DNA from: Atherix ibis
Taxonomy: Eukaryota > Arthropoda > Insecta > Diptera > Athericidae
Direction: 5' to 3'
Assembly: GCA_958298945.1 (NCBI GenBank)
Contig: OY282609.1
Location: forward strand, 59,430,220-59,494,219
DNA: 64,000 bases
Shown: one piece after another, positions 34,251-47,300 of the stretch
How positions within the stretch are numbered: the first letter of the stretch is position 1
How the letters are laid out: every line of letters starts with the position of its first letter
Translations under genes and position numbers: made by a program
Notes under the pieces: generated by a model
What the model was told of the DNA's origin: nothing
The model's database searches: none
What the model saw: the letters and a program-made list of their open reading frames with translations, nothing else

Positions 34251-34690
34251 CCCAATACGATATGACTGGAATAATACTGAAATAATTTGGGTGCAACTAA
34301 AAAAAAAACTACGTGTTAGTAGAATTCAATTTATATAAACATGGATATTTATGAGTGTGTAGGAGGGAGTGTCCGTTGTATTCTTATTTGTTGGCGGAAA
34401 AATATTCTGCGTTTTGGAATTGGGATATATTTGAAGTTAGGTTTTGGGTGGAGTTCTTTATTTTGTCTTAGTTTGTTAAAACAGTTAAGTCATCGCATGA
34501 TTATATTGGAGTAGGAATTATGCCTATATTAGACAGAATTCATATATACAGTTTGTTGATTGTAAGGGTATTTTGTAGAAGTGACTATTTGTTAACATAC
34601 ACAAGGTCACAAAAATTCTCCGCTAACTAATTTATGTAATATTTATTTTGGTCAAAAAAATTCAAAGTATTGTAATTTAAAAATCGTTTA

Positions 34691-34971
34691 TTTTAAACTG
34701 TTCGTAATCCAATTTAATTGTTTATGTAATTACATTACAAAAGGTCTACCGGATATCTACTTGAAACTTAAAAAAAATGATGAAAAATGTTCTTTTAGAC
34801 GATGTTGGATATCCTTTATTGTTGAGAATTTTTCTATGTCTCTGCTGCATTGGGCACACTAATTTTTTGGTCTGTTCAGATCTAATTTGTTCCCCTAAGA
34901 TGGCTTTTTCAGCATGTCCTTGAATGAAATTGTATAAGTATTATATATTAGAATTGTTGGGATAACGACTA
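34691..34971. other. Spacer upstream of gene D
   Basis: Nothing recognised between the end of the duplicated upstream region and the mariner at 34972. Confidence 0.4.
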
Positions 34972-36289
34972 GTGAGCGTACGTAGGCTACTATATATATT
35001 TCTGGCCTAGGCAACACTAAGTGTTGCCAGGTGCGATCTGACATTTCCATTGGAAAGTTTGACATTTTTTAGCATAAACGTACTCAGAACGTTTTGACGT
35101 ACGACTATCATTTGTGTTGTTTACAGTGACTTGAAAAAATCAATTTGGCAAAAAAATGGAATTAACTCGTGAACATTTTCGTGCGATCATTTTTCACAAC
35201 TTTCGACGTGGATTATCACGACAAGAGTGCATCGATGAACTTAAATCTTTGTATGGCTATGAAGCACCATCCTATAGCACTGTGAAAAACTGGTACAACG
35301 AATTCAATCGTGGCCGACGCTCGCTCAAAGACGAATTCCGTGAAGGTCGTCCAAAAACAGCCGTTGTTCCAGAAAACATCGATGCCGTACGTGAACTGAT
35401 AATGCAAGACCGTCATGTGACATACCGTGAGATAGAGGCATGCCTAGGCATTTCTCCCACCAGCATACATTCGATATTGCATGAACACCTGGCCGTAAAA
35501 AAGGTTTGTTCTCGTTGGATCCCGCACAATTTGACAATCGCTCAAAAAAAGGCTCGTGTGGATTGGTGTAAAGAAATGCTGAAAAAATACGATCGCGGTG
35601 CTTCAAAAGACGTTTATAAGATCGTCACAGGTGACGAATCATGGATCTATGCGTATGAGCCCGAAACAAAACAGCAATCGACCGTGTGGGTCTTCCAAGA
35701 CGAGTCAAATCCAACGAAAGTTGTTCGTGGAAGAAGCACTTCGAAGCAAATGGTCGCTTGTTTCTTTGGCAAAACTGGTCATGTGGCGACTGTTCCGCTT
35801 GTGCAACGTAGGACGGTCAATTCTGAGTGGTACACCACCATTTGTTTGCCTGAAGTCTTCGGAGAAATTCGAAAAACGAACAAGAGAAGTCGAATCATTG
35901 TGCACGCACCATGACAATGCGAGCTCTCACACATCGGCTCAAACCAGCGCCTTTTTGACCGGACAAAACGTCGAATTGATGGGTCATCCTCCGTACAGCC
36001 CTGACTTGGCACCCAATGACTTCTTTTTATTCCCACACATCAAGAAAAAAATGCGTGGTCAACGATTTTCGTCGCCAGAAGATGCTGTTGAAGCATTCAA
36101 AAACCATGTTTTGGAGGTGTCTCAATCGGAGTGGAAAAAGTGCTTCGAAAATTGGTTTGAGCGCATGCAAAAGTGTATAAATCTTGATGGAGAATATTTT
36201 GAAAAACAATAAAACCTTTTTCGTTGATAAATATTCGCATTTTCATTATTAGGCCAGAAATATATATAGTAGCCCACGTATGCTCGCCA
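34972..36289 (+). mobile_element. Mariner-like element 5, full length
   Basis: 1318 bp between TA dinucleotides (34970-34971, 36290-36291). The inverted ends share GGCTACTATATATATTTCTG and GGCC, about 38 bp in all with few mismatches. Good end matching and a single frameshift in the gene make it one of the youngest elements in the window. Confidence 0.9.
35156..36212 (+). pseudogene. Mariner transposase with one frameshift at the catalytic centre (element 5)
   Basis: Starts MELTREHFRAIIFHNFRRGL and is open for 252 codons through both HTH regions (GRPKTAVVPENID between them), the RWIPHNLT linker and the first Asp (IVTGDESWIYAYEP). A one-base gain within RRIIxHHDN (near 35905) ends the frame just before the second Asp. 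The alternate frame carries HHDNASSHTS and SPDLAPNDFFLF (34 residues between the Asps) to the stop. The combined length, about 350 aa, is normal. The HTH and catalytic residues otherwise look intact. Confidence 0.9.
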
Positions 36290-36443
36290 TATTATCTATC
36301 TTAGATCAAAGGTGAGTTAGCTATAAAAATGCTCAGTATCTCGCCGTAATGTATGTGTATCTGTAACGTAAGTATAAAAAAAATGCTTCGATGTTGCTCC
36401 CTTCAATTATTTGTACGACGGATATCTTCCCTTCTGATATGTA
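36290..36443. other. Short spacer between two mariners
   Basis: About 150 bases between element 5 and element 6, nothing recognised. Confidence 0.4.
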
Positions 36444-37713
36444 CGAGGGTCGTTCAATAAGTCCTTAGAAAATCCGAGAAATTGCGCTCGTAATGTCGGT
36501 AAAGATTTTTTTTTGTAAGTCAGCAGGAAAGCCGTCAAAATTTCAGCTCGATCCAAAACGTAGGTCAATTTCTATCGTCGATTAAAATTAACGACATTTA
36601 TTTGTGCATAACAATAAAAAAAAGCGAGTTTAGGGCTGTCATCAAACATCTCCATTTGAAAGGCTTAAGCCCGTAAGAAATCAAAGCCGAGTTGGATGCA
36701 GTTCATGGCACATCTGCACCTGTGTTTGCGACGGTTTACAATTGGGTGAATGAATTTAAACGTGGCCGTTCATCCACAAAAGATGAACATCGTTCAGGAC
36801 GCCCAGTTGAGGTGTCTACTCCTGAAATCATCGACAAAATCCACGATCTGATTTTGAATGATCGGCGAATTAAAGTGCGCGAATTAGTTGAGGCCACGGG
36901 CATATCACAAGGTACAGTCGCTTCAATTTTGCATGAAAAATTGTCTGTGAAAAAAATTTCGGCAACATGGGTGCCGCGTTTGCTCTCAGAGGAGAATAAG
37001 CGCAATCGTGTAGTGGACTCTGAGGCTATGTTGGCACTCTTTCATCGCAATCCTGCCGAATTCCTTCGTCGATATGTCACTGTGGACGAAACCTGGATAC
37101 ACTACTACACTCCAGAAACGAAGAGAAAGTCATCACAGTGGATTTTCAAGGGTTAACGGGCTCCGAAGAAGGCAAAAACTGTGCCATCTGCCGGCAAGGT
37201 GATGGCCACGGTCTTTGGGGATTCGCAGGGCATCATTTTTATCGACTACTTGGAAAAAGGAAAAACAATAACAGGAGCGTATTATGCGTCCTTATTGCAA
37301 CGGTTGAGCGAGGAAATCAAAGAGAAACGCCCCCATCTGAAGAAGAAAAAAATCCTCTTGCATCAGGACAATGCGCCTATTTCCATGGCCAAAATTGTGG
37401 AATTGAGAATGGAATTGTTGCAGCATCCCGCTTATTCACCAGATTTGGCCCCGCGTGACTATTTTCTTTTCCCCAATCTGAAGAAATGGCTTGGCGGACG
37501 ACGGTTCACTTCCAACGAGGACGTCATTGCTCAAACGGGTGAGTATTTTGCAGAACTTCCGAAATCCTATTTTTTGGACAGGATAAAAATTTTGGAAAAA
37601 CGGTTGGAAAAGTGTATAGAGCTAAAAGGAGATTATGTTGAAAAATAAAAATTTTTTATTTTTAAAAACAGTTTTTTTTCATCTTTTTCTAAGGACTTAT
37701 TGAACGATCCTCG
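36444..37713 (+). mobile_element. Mariner-like element 6, full length
   Basis: 1270 bp bounded by TA (36442-36443, 37714-37715). Ends read CGAGGGTCGTTCAATAAGTC and, reversed on the right, CGAGGATCGTTCAATAAGTC, continuing CTTAGAAAA on both sides. Confidence 0.92.
36614..37648 (+). pseudogene. Mariner transposase with two in-frame stops (element 6)
   Basis: A single frame runs from an ATA at the expected start (no ATG) to the stop at 37648, broken by TAA at 36674-36676 and 37154-37156. It carries VNEFKRGRSSTKDEHRSGRP, the linker WVPRLLSEE, the first Asp in VDETWIHYYTPETKRKS, the second in LHQDNAP and the third in SPDLAPRDYFLF. Only 29 residues separate the last two Asps instead of 34, so a five-codon deletion (API then SMAKI) has removed part of the core. 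It is dead on three counts. Confidence 0.9.
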
Positions 37714-38330
37714 TATTATTTTTTTTCAATTTTCGCAATACTTTTTTCCAATAAAAAAACAATATATTTTTTCAATTAACTTACAAGAAAAGTGCTATCA
37801 GCATTTTTGTTTATATTATTTTTTTTTTAAAATTTTGCATGATTTAAATAGAAAACAATAAAGAAGATCATATGTAATATCAATTGCAATTATAAAGGTG
37901 CTGATATTAAATCTCAAGATTTATCAAAATAATCCTTTTATATATAATAATTAAATGGAAAAATATTTTTTTATATATTACGACCCTGTAAAACCTGAGA
38001 AGTTAAGTTGTATTTATGAAAAATTTGGAGCAAAAATGCGCCTTAATAATTTGTGTTGAGATTGATGAAACCGAGAGTTTAACTTTTTTTTTTATAAAGA
38101 TAGTTTCCTGTAATTTTTAAACTTCCTCGAGAATATAAAGTATATACAATACTTTATATTCTCGAGGAAGTGTAACCGAGCAGTTGAAGGCGATTCGAGT
38201 TGAATCCTTTCAGTATTGTTACAAAGAATGTAAGCAACGTTTCCAAATGGCATCATGATCGTGACGCTATAAAGTATCATCCCCTGGCATATATCTAAGG
38301 GGCCTTATATAAAATCATACAAACTAATCT
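37714..38330. other. Spacer downstream of element 6
   Basis: AT-rich. Contains the hairpin at 38121 and, at about 38230-38310, a segment (CCAAATGGCATCATGATCGT) that resembles one at about 47762-47830 (CCAAATGGCCTCATGGTCGT), suggesting a dispersed repeat of about 70 bp. Confidence 0.45.
38121..38171. repeat. Perfect 23-bp foldback hairpin
   Basis: Arms 38121-38143 and 38149-38171 are perfect reverse complements (ACTTCCTCGAGAATATAAAG and three more bases) around a 5-base spacer. Confidence 0.93.
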
Positions 38331-39371
38331 GATTTGGTATTTATTATAATTGATCTCAAGTTTTTTATAAGCTGTCTTCCCTTCCTAATCTTCATTTCGA
38401 ACTTACTTTGGTATCGAAAGTGTAAAAAGGGTTTTGGTCCATTTTTTTAGCCCCTACATCTAAAAAGGGTATGCAATTTTTTTTTATTTTTTATTTTTTA
38501 ATAAAATAACTTTAGAGGTCATTTTCGGACGATTATTAAATGACCAACACCCAAAAAAGAGTCATAATTTCCATGTAGAAATTTAAATCTTTTTTTGTTT
38601 CTTTCAATGTCATTATTTATGTACAAATGCACACGTGCACATACACATAATGTTAACACAACCAAGCTTGATTATCATTTTTTATGTAATTGGTGAGATT
38701 TTTCTTTTTTGTTCGAGTATTTTTAGTTTTTTTCTTTTTGGCATTTGTTTGCACTAACTGAGATTATTCAAGGTTAACTAGCTCCAATCACTCTTTCGCA
38801 ATCACAATAAACATATATGCAGTTTCCTTACAGTATCTAATATATTTCTTCTTATAATAAAACTAATAGTCTTAAAGAGGCACAGGTCTAAATCGCTAAA
38901 GTTTATCGAATTACATAATAAAACATATATTTTTTGGTTAAAAACTTTTAATTTTTAATACTCAAATTATAATGACAATAAAATTATAAACACTTTCTAT
39001 ACAAACACCATACAATTTTTATAAATATTTTCATTTTAATAATATATCAGAACAGAGTGTAAAATATCGTTTCTGTAAAAAAAATAAAAAAAAAATAACG
39101 CAATTTATAAAAATACATTTTTTGAAAATTACAATCATTCCATTCGTTTCTGTTTCGATTTGGTATCTGCTTTTGCTCAATTTAAGTCACTATTAAAACT
39201 AGAACAAGTCATTTATTTGGAATTAATAATTTAAAGAATATATATTTTTATGTAGTAAAATAATATTTCTATACTTTTTTATACAATATTTATTTGCAAA
39301 TGAAAGAAAATCACTTAAAAATAGACAAATTTCAAAAAAAAAAAAAATTATTTAAAAAAAAGTTTGCAAAT

Positions 39372-40852
39372 TTAATATGCAAAAATGCCCATAATCAGCA
39401 TCATTATTGTCACAAGTCCAATTGTAGCCCGTGCAGAAAAGGCACTATTGCAGAGATCGCTGTCACAAACTTTACAATCCATAAGTTTTGTATTGTCGAG
39501 TGAAGCTTTCATACAATTGTCCGCGTATTTCATCGAAGGTGTTTCCCAGAAACATGAACGAACCATAACGGGTTGTACGCCTGGTCCAACTAAATTCAAC
39601 AAAATAAAAAAAAATTATAATTAGCATATTTTCAATATTTAAAATACGCAATATTTGAAACTAGTAAAATTGTTTATTATTCACAATTTGGGTTTGAAAA
39701 AAATTTGTTTATTTTATGTTATTGTAAAAATGTTGCACCATCGAATAGTAGAGATTCGAAAGTAATAATAGTTAGGAACCAAACCCAATTATTCGCGGAC
39801 AACTAAATTTCACCACAACAAAATATTCACCAAATTATTAAAATTTTGAAATTCGAATAAATTTTGTATTGTTTTTTTTTGCTGCTTATTTGATTATTTA
39901 AAAAATAAAGAAGAAAATTTCTTTTGCACTTAAATAACTACTAACTCTTTTTAAAATATTAACGATAATTTTCTCAAATTTTTTTTTTGAATATTATTCA
40001 AATATTCGATTGTTTTTAGCTATTTCCGAAAAACAAATAACTTGAAAATTGTTGTTAATTTTAAAACATATTAAAGTAATGACTCACCTTCGCGTTTATA
40101 CGAAGTGCATTTCGTTGCAACTACATTATTTGGAATAAATGCCGGTTTGGGTCTCGTGTCACAATCCACGAGCAATTTATTTTGATGTTTTTCCGGCTCC
40201 AAACAATCGCTGGTTTGATCAGCTTGGCAATGATAGCATTTGATTGCTTCGCCTATAAATTAAAAAAAAAGAAAAAAAAGAAGATAAAAACAATTTTCTT
40301 TAAATTATTTCTATTTTTGGTTGAAAATTAATTTTTGTTTAAAAAAATTTCTTTTCCATTTCAACACAATTTTAAAAAAAAATCTATTTTTTCGATAATT
40401 TAAAAAAAAAAAAAAATTTTCCGTTTAATTAAAAAAAATGAACTTTTAACAATTAAAATTAAAAATATTTTTCTTTCGTTATTTCGAAATTGTTTTGCAG
40501 TGTTAATTTTTCGTTGAAAATAATTTTTTCTTGTGAAAAGTATTTGGTTTTATTTATAATATTGGTATTTTTTTTTCTTTTGTTTAAAAATAAATTTTTA
40601 GTTGGAAAAATAAACTGTTTATAATCGAAAAGTAGTTTTTTTTTTTTTTTAAATATTGGTTAATTGACCAATATTATTTTATTTTTTTGTTTAAATTTTT
40701 TTACAAATACTTTAAGTGAACCACCCTCATATTATCTATGTATTATTTATAGTTTTATATTTTCGAAAATAACTATTATCAGACTAAAACATACCGAATG
40801 AGCTGAAGCAAACTAAAATTGCAATACAAATTAGAATTTTTTTCAAAAACAT
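39372..40852 (-). CDS. Ly6/uPAR-type GPI-anchored protein (gene E)
   Basis: Exons 40795-40852, 40088-40252 and 39372-39589 (441 nt, 146 aa), phase-1 introns, donors GTATGT and GTGAGT. Signal peptide MFLKKILICIAILVCFSSFG, then EAIKCYHCQADQTSDCLEPE. Ten cysteines, second half VRSCFWETPSMKYADNC and LMDCKVCDSDLCNSAF, tail TIGLVTIMMLIMGIFAY of GPI type. It keeps the canonical KVC and the W that follow the family pattern in B, C and F, so it may be closer to the ancestral state than D. Upstream TCAGTT and CTCGCGCAAGTTGAACG are shared with D. Confidence 0.88.
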
Positions 40853-40896
40853 TTTCGTTAACAAAACACGTTCAACTTGCGCGAGTAACAAAATTA

Positions 40897-40902
40897 AACT
40901 GA
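40897..40902 (-). promoter_or_regulatory. Putative initiator of gene E
   Basis: The minus strand reads GAGTCAGTTTAATTTTGTTA with TCAGTT at 40902-40897, 45-50 bases upstream of the ATG, then the segment CTCGCGCAAGTTGAACG as in gene D. Confidence 0.55.
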
Positions 40903-41400
40903 CTCAATACCTGTACTGTAGTAATAGTAAAATAATTTGGGTACAACTAAAAAAAAAATACATCTTAATAGAATCTATCTACATAATATAATTTATATAT
41001 GTATGGATACTTATAAATATACAGAGAGGTGTTTACGTTGTGTTCTAATTTCTTTACGTAGGAATAAGTCTTGCGTTTTGGAATTGAGTTACCATATATT
41101 GTATGAATAAGCTTTTGGGTGAATTATTTTATTTTGTCTTAGTTTGCTAGAATGGCCATTGTAAGATTATATTGGTGTAGAACTTATTTTTATGTTAAAC
41201 AGAATTCATACATACACTTTGTTGGTTGTGTATTTCTGCGTGGGCTGTTTGTAGAAAAGCAGTAAAAATGCATAGAGAAGAAATAAATAAACAAAATTGT
41301 TTGCATTTATTGACTGACTATTTGTAAATATACACCACAAAAGTCTCTGTATACTACTCGTAGTTTATGCAATGTTTATTTTGGTCGAAGATATTATTTT

Positions 41401-44400
41401 ATGACTTTCCATTTCACATATTTTCTTCTGGTCACGTTGATATATGATAGAAGATTTAATTGGAACTTTGGTAAAAACTTTAACTATTATTAAATACATT
41501 CAAAACTTCCTAATATAAATTCTCCTATATTAAAAATCACATTTGTGACTTTCATATTAAGTAATTGTATAAGATCTTCGCAACTATAAAAATGTTTAGC
41601 GTTGAAAAATTTTCTTATCCTAAGTGGTTATTCCAGTTTTGTTTTTCGGCATAAACCCACTCAGGTGTACAAAATCTCCATAATTTTACCTAATATTGTG
41701 TTTTGTTTTTTGTTGGATTTATCGTAAAAAACTTCGCAATTTTGTATTTTGTTGATTTCAATGAAATCATTTCCGACGAATACGCACTATTTCCAATCTC
41801 TTCATTCTCATATCGGCTTCGTTGTTTATAAGCTTCTCTATCTCCTTTTCTCCCAATGGCTATAATTATTTATGACTGTACACACAACCACTACTGGAAG
41901 AATATGTTCTCTTATAAAAAGAATTGATGATGGGACGGCTATAAAAAATTTCATGATCGGAATAATTATAGTATAATTGGGTGTGGTTGGTGGTGGAGAA
42001 GAGTTTTTGTTACATGGGGTTTTAGGTTTTTACACAAATTTAGTTTACTAACATTTATTTTTATATTAAGTAGAATGTATGTGTATTTCAAATTTAACTC
42101 ATTATTATTCTGTTGGAATAATTGTTGTTTCACTTTTTTTTTCTTTTCAATACAAATGTGTATATTTCGTAATATCACAACTAAGTGTCAGGTGCGATCA
42201 AATCTAGAATAAAAAGCGAATACCAATACCTGTTTTATGTTTTATAAGGTAAACAACTTAAACCTGTTTTATTTTTCTGATGATGTAATCGGTGATGATC
42301 ATAAATGTGAGCTTATATGTGGCGCGTACTGGTCTGTGTATCACGCCCGTAAACAGCAACTGAAAAAACTGCATTTTTTTCTTGGTTGATCAAAATTCTA
42401 TTTAAAGAAATTTAAATTTAATGGAATTTGATGTAAGTTACAAGATGTTTGAAAAGTCATTATTTTGAGAGAAATACATTAAACAAAGGCATTAATTTGA
42501 AAAGTTCTAGAATTTATGAGAGGTTCTAAATATTTATTTTCGAAAAATTTTAAAATTTACAATCGGTAAAAAAAAACCAATTTCATCATTTGTTAAGAAA
42601 ATATTTTTATCTTTTGGATAGAATGAGGCGTCACTGGCTGTATAAGGGTTTATATGTAAAATTAATTTTAATTTTCAACACAGTATTTTTTTAGCTCGAT
42701 AAACTTAATCCATTTGAATAATGCGATCTCTCCAACAATTCAAATTTGCCATTTGTTTCAGCAATCAGTTCATTGTATGAGTCAAATCGTTTTCTACCAA
42801 TCCATTTTTTCATATTCGAAAAAAGGAAATAATTGATGGAGACTATAATTATCATATTGTTGACCTAATTTTATAATTGATTGGGACCTAAATAAAACTT
42901 ATTTTATAATATAGCGGAAAGCATACGAAATTTTAAAGGCTCTTTTAAAAAAACAATATTTTCTATATTTTTAGAAAAATTATTGTTAAAAATTTTAAAT
43001 TTTTCTACCGGAAAGGGGGCGAGGGGAAAGGGTTGTATGGTTTTTAACGTTATTATAGTACTCAATTAAAAATTGACATTTTTTTTTGTAATCGAATCTT
43101 TCTTAAATAAAACATTATTCTATTCGCATAGAAAGAAAAAAAAAACAACCTCTTCGATAAATATGTTAAAATTTTATAGAAGCAGTGGTATTTAGAATGT
43201 TTTATTTTAATCAAACAGGATCTTTTTACAAGTTACTGAATTTTAAACAATTAAAATTGTTTGTTTTAAAAACAAAAATTCAATTATATGAAAATTTACA
43301 ATTTTAGAATCTCGCTTACACCATTTTTGTGATCCAAAAATCTATCTTGGTTATTTCAATTATTTACATGAACCAAAATAGAAAGTTTTTTTTTCATATT
43401 TACCTTTTTGAGAGTTTATATTTTTTATTTCTTTTTCAAAAATTCTTATGGGACGTTTCTGTTTTTTTTTGCTCTTTATAAGGAAAAATTTGAATAAAAT
43501 TTTACAATGATCACCCTGTGTTTAATTTTAATTAGCAAAATCTTCAATGTTAAATCTTTAATTTACTGTTTGTCTTCAATATTGAAACGATAACATTTTT
43601 ATGTTCGAAAAGAAAAAAATATTGAAATATTTCAAGCAATCTGTCGATAGATACTATCGTATTTAAGTGCAGTTTTACTGCTGCTCTCATGCCACACCTT
43701 GGTACAATCTTTTAAACTTTTCTGTTAAGGTAAATGAGCTAATAATCATCATGCTTACATTTGCAGTCTCCGTATTTAAAAGAAAGAACACAAACAAATC
43801 AGATTTTGATAAAAGACAGGGGAGTCTTCCCCCTCCCCCACCACCAATATCAGTAAATCTCCGAAAGTCTTCTCGATTCGTTAATATCCAATCATATATC
43901 CATACCACACCCCATGGTTCAGACAATATCTAAAAATAGTTTTGACTGGCTGATGTGAGGATGTTGAAAGCTTTAAGAGAAGAAAATATCTTGTTTCTAA
44001 TCCATACAATGTGGTGTGCATATTGTGTGCGTAAAATTATTTAAAAATAAAAATGTACGAAGAAATTTATTCTGCCCAACCACCAACAATGCATTCACAA
44101 GCATTATTTTGAAAAATGTTCGTGCTCTCGTCTCAAATGATTCTCACGCTTTTTCTGCCATAATACATACGCATGTCAATTGTATTCCATTTTCAGACGT
44201 TCCAGTTTCGATTTCGATGAGAATTTTTTTTTGGTGAGAAACAAGACGGTCTGATCGAGCACTTACAGTGGACAACAAAGTTAAGAGAGTGTCTTTTTAT
44301 GCTTTTGAGTGTAGTTTACTTCCGTTTGCCTATTCAACTTCCCCGTTTCAGTGTTTTTTTTGTGTGGATGTGGTTTTCAATTTATTTTCGAAACGTTATA

Positions 44401-46111
44401 CTAAAATTATACTAAATAGTTTTCAGCCTAATGACGAATTTTTGAAAATAAAATTATGTAAATTGTGAATACCATCAATCGGAACTCAATTGACAATTGT
44501 GAGCATAGAAGAACTGCGTAAAAGAGAAATTAATTCTGTTTAAAAATCATATTTTATTATATTGTATATTATGTAAATTTGTTTTAATTTATGTAAAATT
44601 ATTAAAGTAAGGATGTTATTTTTTGAAAGGATTAAAAATTAAAAATAAAAATATAAAATAAATTTTGGAACAAAATATTTTCGATCAATATTGTCTTCCA
44701 AGGAGTTAAGTGACTTGTTAGAGTACACCAAGGAGTTCACATAACCCCACGGTGATCGAGCGGTGTCAAATAGCATGATCTTGGATACCAATTGACTAGT
44801 TTATTATGTAAAAATTACATCATTGCCAAATAGTTTATTTAAAAATCGATAGTTTTTTGCGGTCCATATCTTCCGAGTTTTCAGAAAATTTCATCACGTT
44901 GATCATGTGCCCTGATTTAGCTCTAATGGGACGTGTTGCGTTCTTCAGTAACCTGAGTTATAGTGGCGCTAAGAATTTACATTTCAATATGAAATATTCT
45001 AGAAATAATATTGAAAAAAAAGTCCTAAACGCTGTCTCTCCGTCTTCATTTCAGAATAAATAGGGACCACTAATGATTTTGGCTTACAAGCCATAACAAA
45101 CCGTTTGTTTTTGTGGATGCAATGGTTTCTCTTTAATATCTCTTGTCGACTTGTTTCACTCCAAAATCGGTCAATTCTGATTATTTGCAAAATTGTTGAC
45201 CTAAAATCAAGACTCATCACTCTAAATATAATTTGAAAATATTGTTCAATCGTGAGTTTTATCCTCTCAGAAATTTGTTCACATAAAAACTACACTTTTT
45301 TATACAATTTCATAAGTAAACTTATAAAAAGTTTCAATAGAAAATTACTAATGTAAATTTAATTTTTTTGAAAATTATTTATAATTTTTAATTATACCAA
45401 TTTTGAAGTCACTCGTAATTCATACAATTCTATATGTGTGTTTGTATCTTTTTTTCTCTAAATTAATCTAAAATGATTCAATTAAATTGCTTCAGAATTG
45501 AAATTCTATCTATTCGAATTGGATTAGAATTAAAAAAATGATCTCTTATTTCTTTGCCGTAAGAAGATGTGTTCCACCCAGTAATATATAGACGTAAATT
45601 TTAATTGTAACATATGCTTGCATTTAATCCGAAAATATACATAACTTCCCCTATTCAAAGAAATGAAAAATAAAATCTTTTTTTTAGAGAGAGGGAGTGG
45701 CGATTATTTATATATGAGAGTTAATGCAGTAAATCTAAAAAAAAACTTACATCAAATAACGTTTATTATCGTTAAAATTTTCGAATTTATTTAACGGGTC
45801 TACTAGATAAGAAAAACTATACATTTTCGGGGAAGTTTTATTTTGGAAAAATTCACTTATAACTTTTTGGCGTTAAATTCAATTTATGTTGTATTTTGAA
45901 ATTTTTTTAAAATATTAAAATTTTTTACTATTCAAAATTTAGGACGTTATCATAAATTTACAAAAAAAATTATGTCAGCTAAAAAAAAGATTTTAGAAAA
46001 AATACATTTTTGGATTTAGATCATAACTACTACTATTGAAAAAAATTATCTCCATTAGAAATTATGCCTTTTACTATAATAGCTGTTGGGTTTAACTGAT
46101 TCTTTCTAATA
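41401..46111. other. 4.7 kb with no recognised gene
   Basis: AT-rich throughout. Short frames such as those near 43.7-43.9 kb (a PPPPPPI run from a C-rich tract), 44.0-44.5 kb and 45.0-45.2 kb were read on both strands without finding motifs, splice context or transposon signatures. The patch 44690-44780 and that at 45060-45230 are less AT-rich and could be eroded repeats. Confidence 0.45.
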
Positions 46112-47300
46112 CCAGGTGTATAAGCTTAAATCCGCTGTTTTTTAGTCAAAAAAAACGTCTTTTTCATAGAAAGCAAAAACAAATTTATTCAAAGTACTTG
46201 CCCTCGCTAGCTACACATTTTTCCCAACTCTCGAGCAATTTGTGGATACCACGTCAAAAAAAATCCCTCTCTTTCAAGGCAAACCACTCATCAAGCCATT
46301 TTCGGACGTCTTCATAAGAATGGAAGTGCTGCTCAGCGAGCGCGTGGCCCATAGACAAAAACAGGTGGTAGTCGGAAGGGGCCAGGTCTGGTGAATAAGC
46401 GGAGTGGGGTAGCACCTCCGAGTTGAGTGTCTCCAAGTAGTTTCAGACCATTTTTGACGTGTGCGATGGTGCGTTGTCGTGGAGGAAAATCAGCTTGTCT
46501 TGTCTTTTTTGGTAATCCGTACTTTTTTCACGCAGAGCACTGTGCAATTTGATCAGTTGTTGGTGGTAGCAGTGGGTATTGACAGTTTCACCAGGTTTCA
46601 ACATATCATAGTAGACGATACCCTGCTGATCTCACCAAACGCACAGCATCGTCTTCCGTCCGAAGCGATTTGGTCTTGGGGAAGATGTGATGGGTGGCCA
46701 GTTGATCAACCCACGATTTCTTGCGCTTAGGATTTTCGAAATATATCCACTTTTCATTGCCTGTCACAATCCAATGCAGGAACGACTTTCTTTTTTGTCT
46801 GGCGAGCAAGAGTTCGCATGTGTTTTGGCGTCGCTCCATCTGCCTATCGTTCAATTCATCCGCGATCATTTTTTGCGATTGGATATCGCCTTCGTCCAAA
46901 AGAGCCTGCAATTGATGGTCCTGAACCTTCCTGGGCCGATTTTCATGTTTCTTGTCCCACAAGTCAAAATTTCCCTTTGAACCGACGAAAGCAATTTCGG
47001 CAAGTTGTTTCCGATAAAGCACTGTCACCATAGGCCTCCATAAGCATTCGATGCGATTTGGCAGTCAATTTCTTCAAATTGAAGCAGAAAAGCAGAGCTT
47101 CCCGCATATGCTCTTTTTCTGGCACAAAACTAGACATGATTACCAAGAGAAAAATGTATGTTGTTGTACGAAATTGCTGACAATGTGCACTGATTAATGT
47201 TGACAGATGTCAAACTCATAAAAAAAAGTATGGCGCGCCCATGGTAGCTTAATATGCTCACTCACGCCATCTATGATGGCCAATAAGCTTGAAAAATTGG
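46112..47300 (-). mobile_element. Mos1-like mariner, copy K1
   Basis: The left end reads CCAGGTGTATAAGCTTAAAT after TA (46110-46111). The right end is eroded: AAGCTTATTGGCCATC replaces the expected inverted end, so part of the repeat is deleted. Internal sequence matches K2 and K3. Transposase is of mauritiana type, related to Drosophila Mos1. Confidence 0.88.
46185..47137 (-). pseudogene. Mos1-like transposase, catalytic Asp changed to Asn (K1)
   Basis: The start MSSFVPEKEHMREALLFCF at 47137 and the C-terminus (KYFE, stop 46185-46187) are present. Between SQKMIAD and ELNDRQM about 30 codons are missing. The first catalytic Asp is Asn (VTGNEKW). The frame shifts after KRKKSWVD. In the last part the sequence LHDNAPSHTSKMV is followed by TGA where K2 and K3 have CGA, a CpG decay. 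The terminal frame retains SPDLAPSDYHLF. Damage is multiple, so no function is expected. Confidence 0.9.

Larger units (their letters stand above)
31170..34690 (-). repeat. Older segmental duplication, unit D
   Basis: 3' flank, gene D and about 480 bases upstream match 38330-41400 (gene E). Matching landmarks include the AACTTTAGAGGTCATTTTC segment, GGCACAGGTCTAAAT, and an upstream segment around TGATTATATTGG. Divergence is clearly greater than between B and C, with many indels in introns. Confidence 0.75.
38330..41400 (-). repeat. Older segmental duplication, unit E
   Basis: Counterpart of 31170-34690, containing gene E and both flanks. The two mariners at 34.97 and 36.44 kb lie between the units and not inside either. 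Confidence 0.75.

Noticed and set aside
43667..43933. 88-codon frame with a proline run
   Set aside because: The run comes from a short C-rich tract. No domain, signal or splice context supports it.
44690..44780. Possible tRNA-like segment (ACGGTGATCGAGCGGTG)
   Set aside because: No convincing A and B boxes with the right spacing and no cloverleaf could be drawn.
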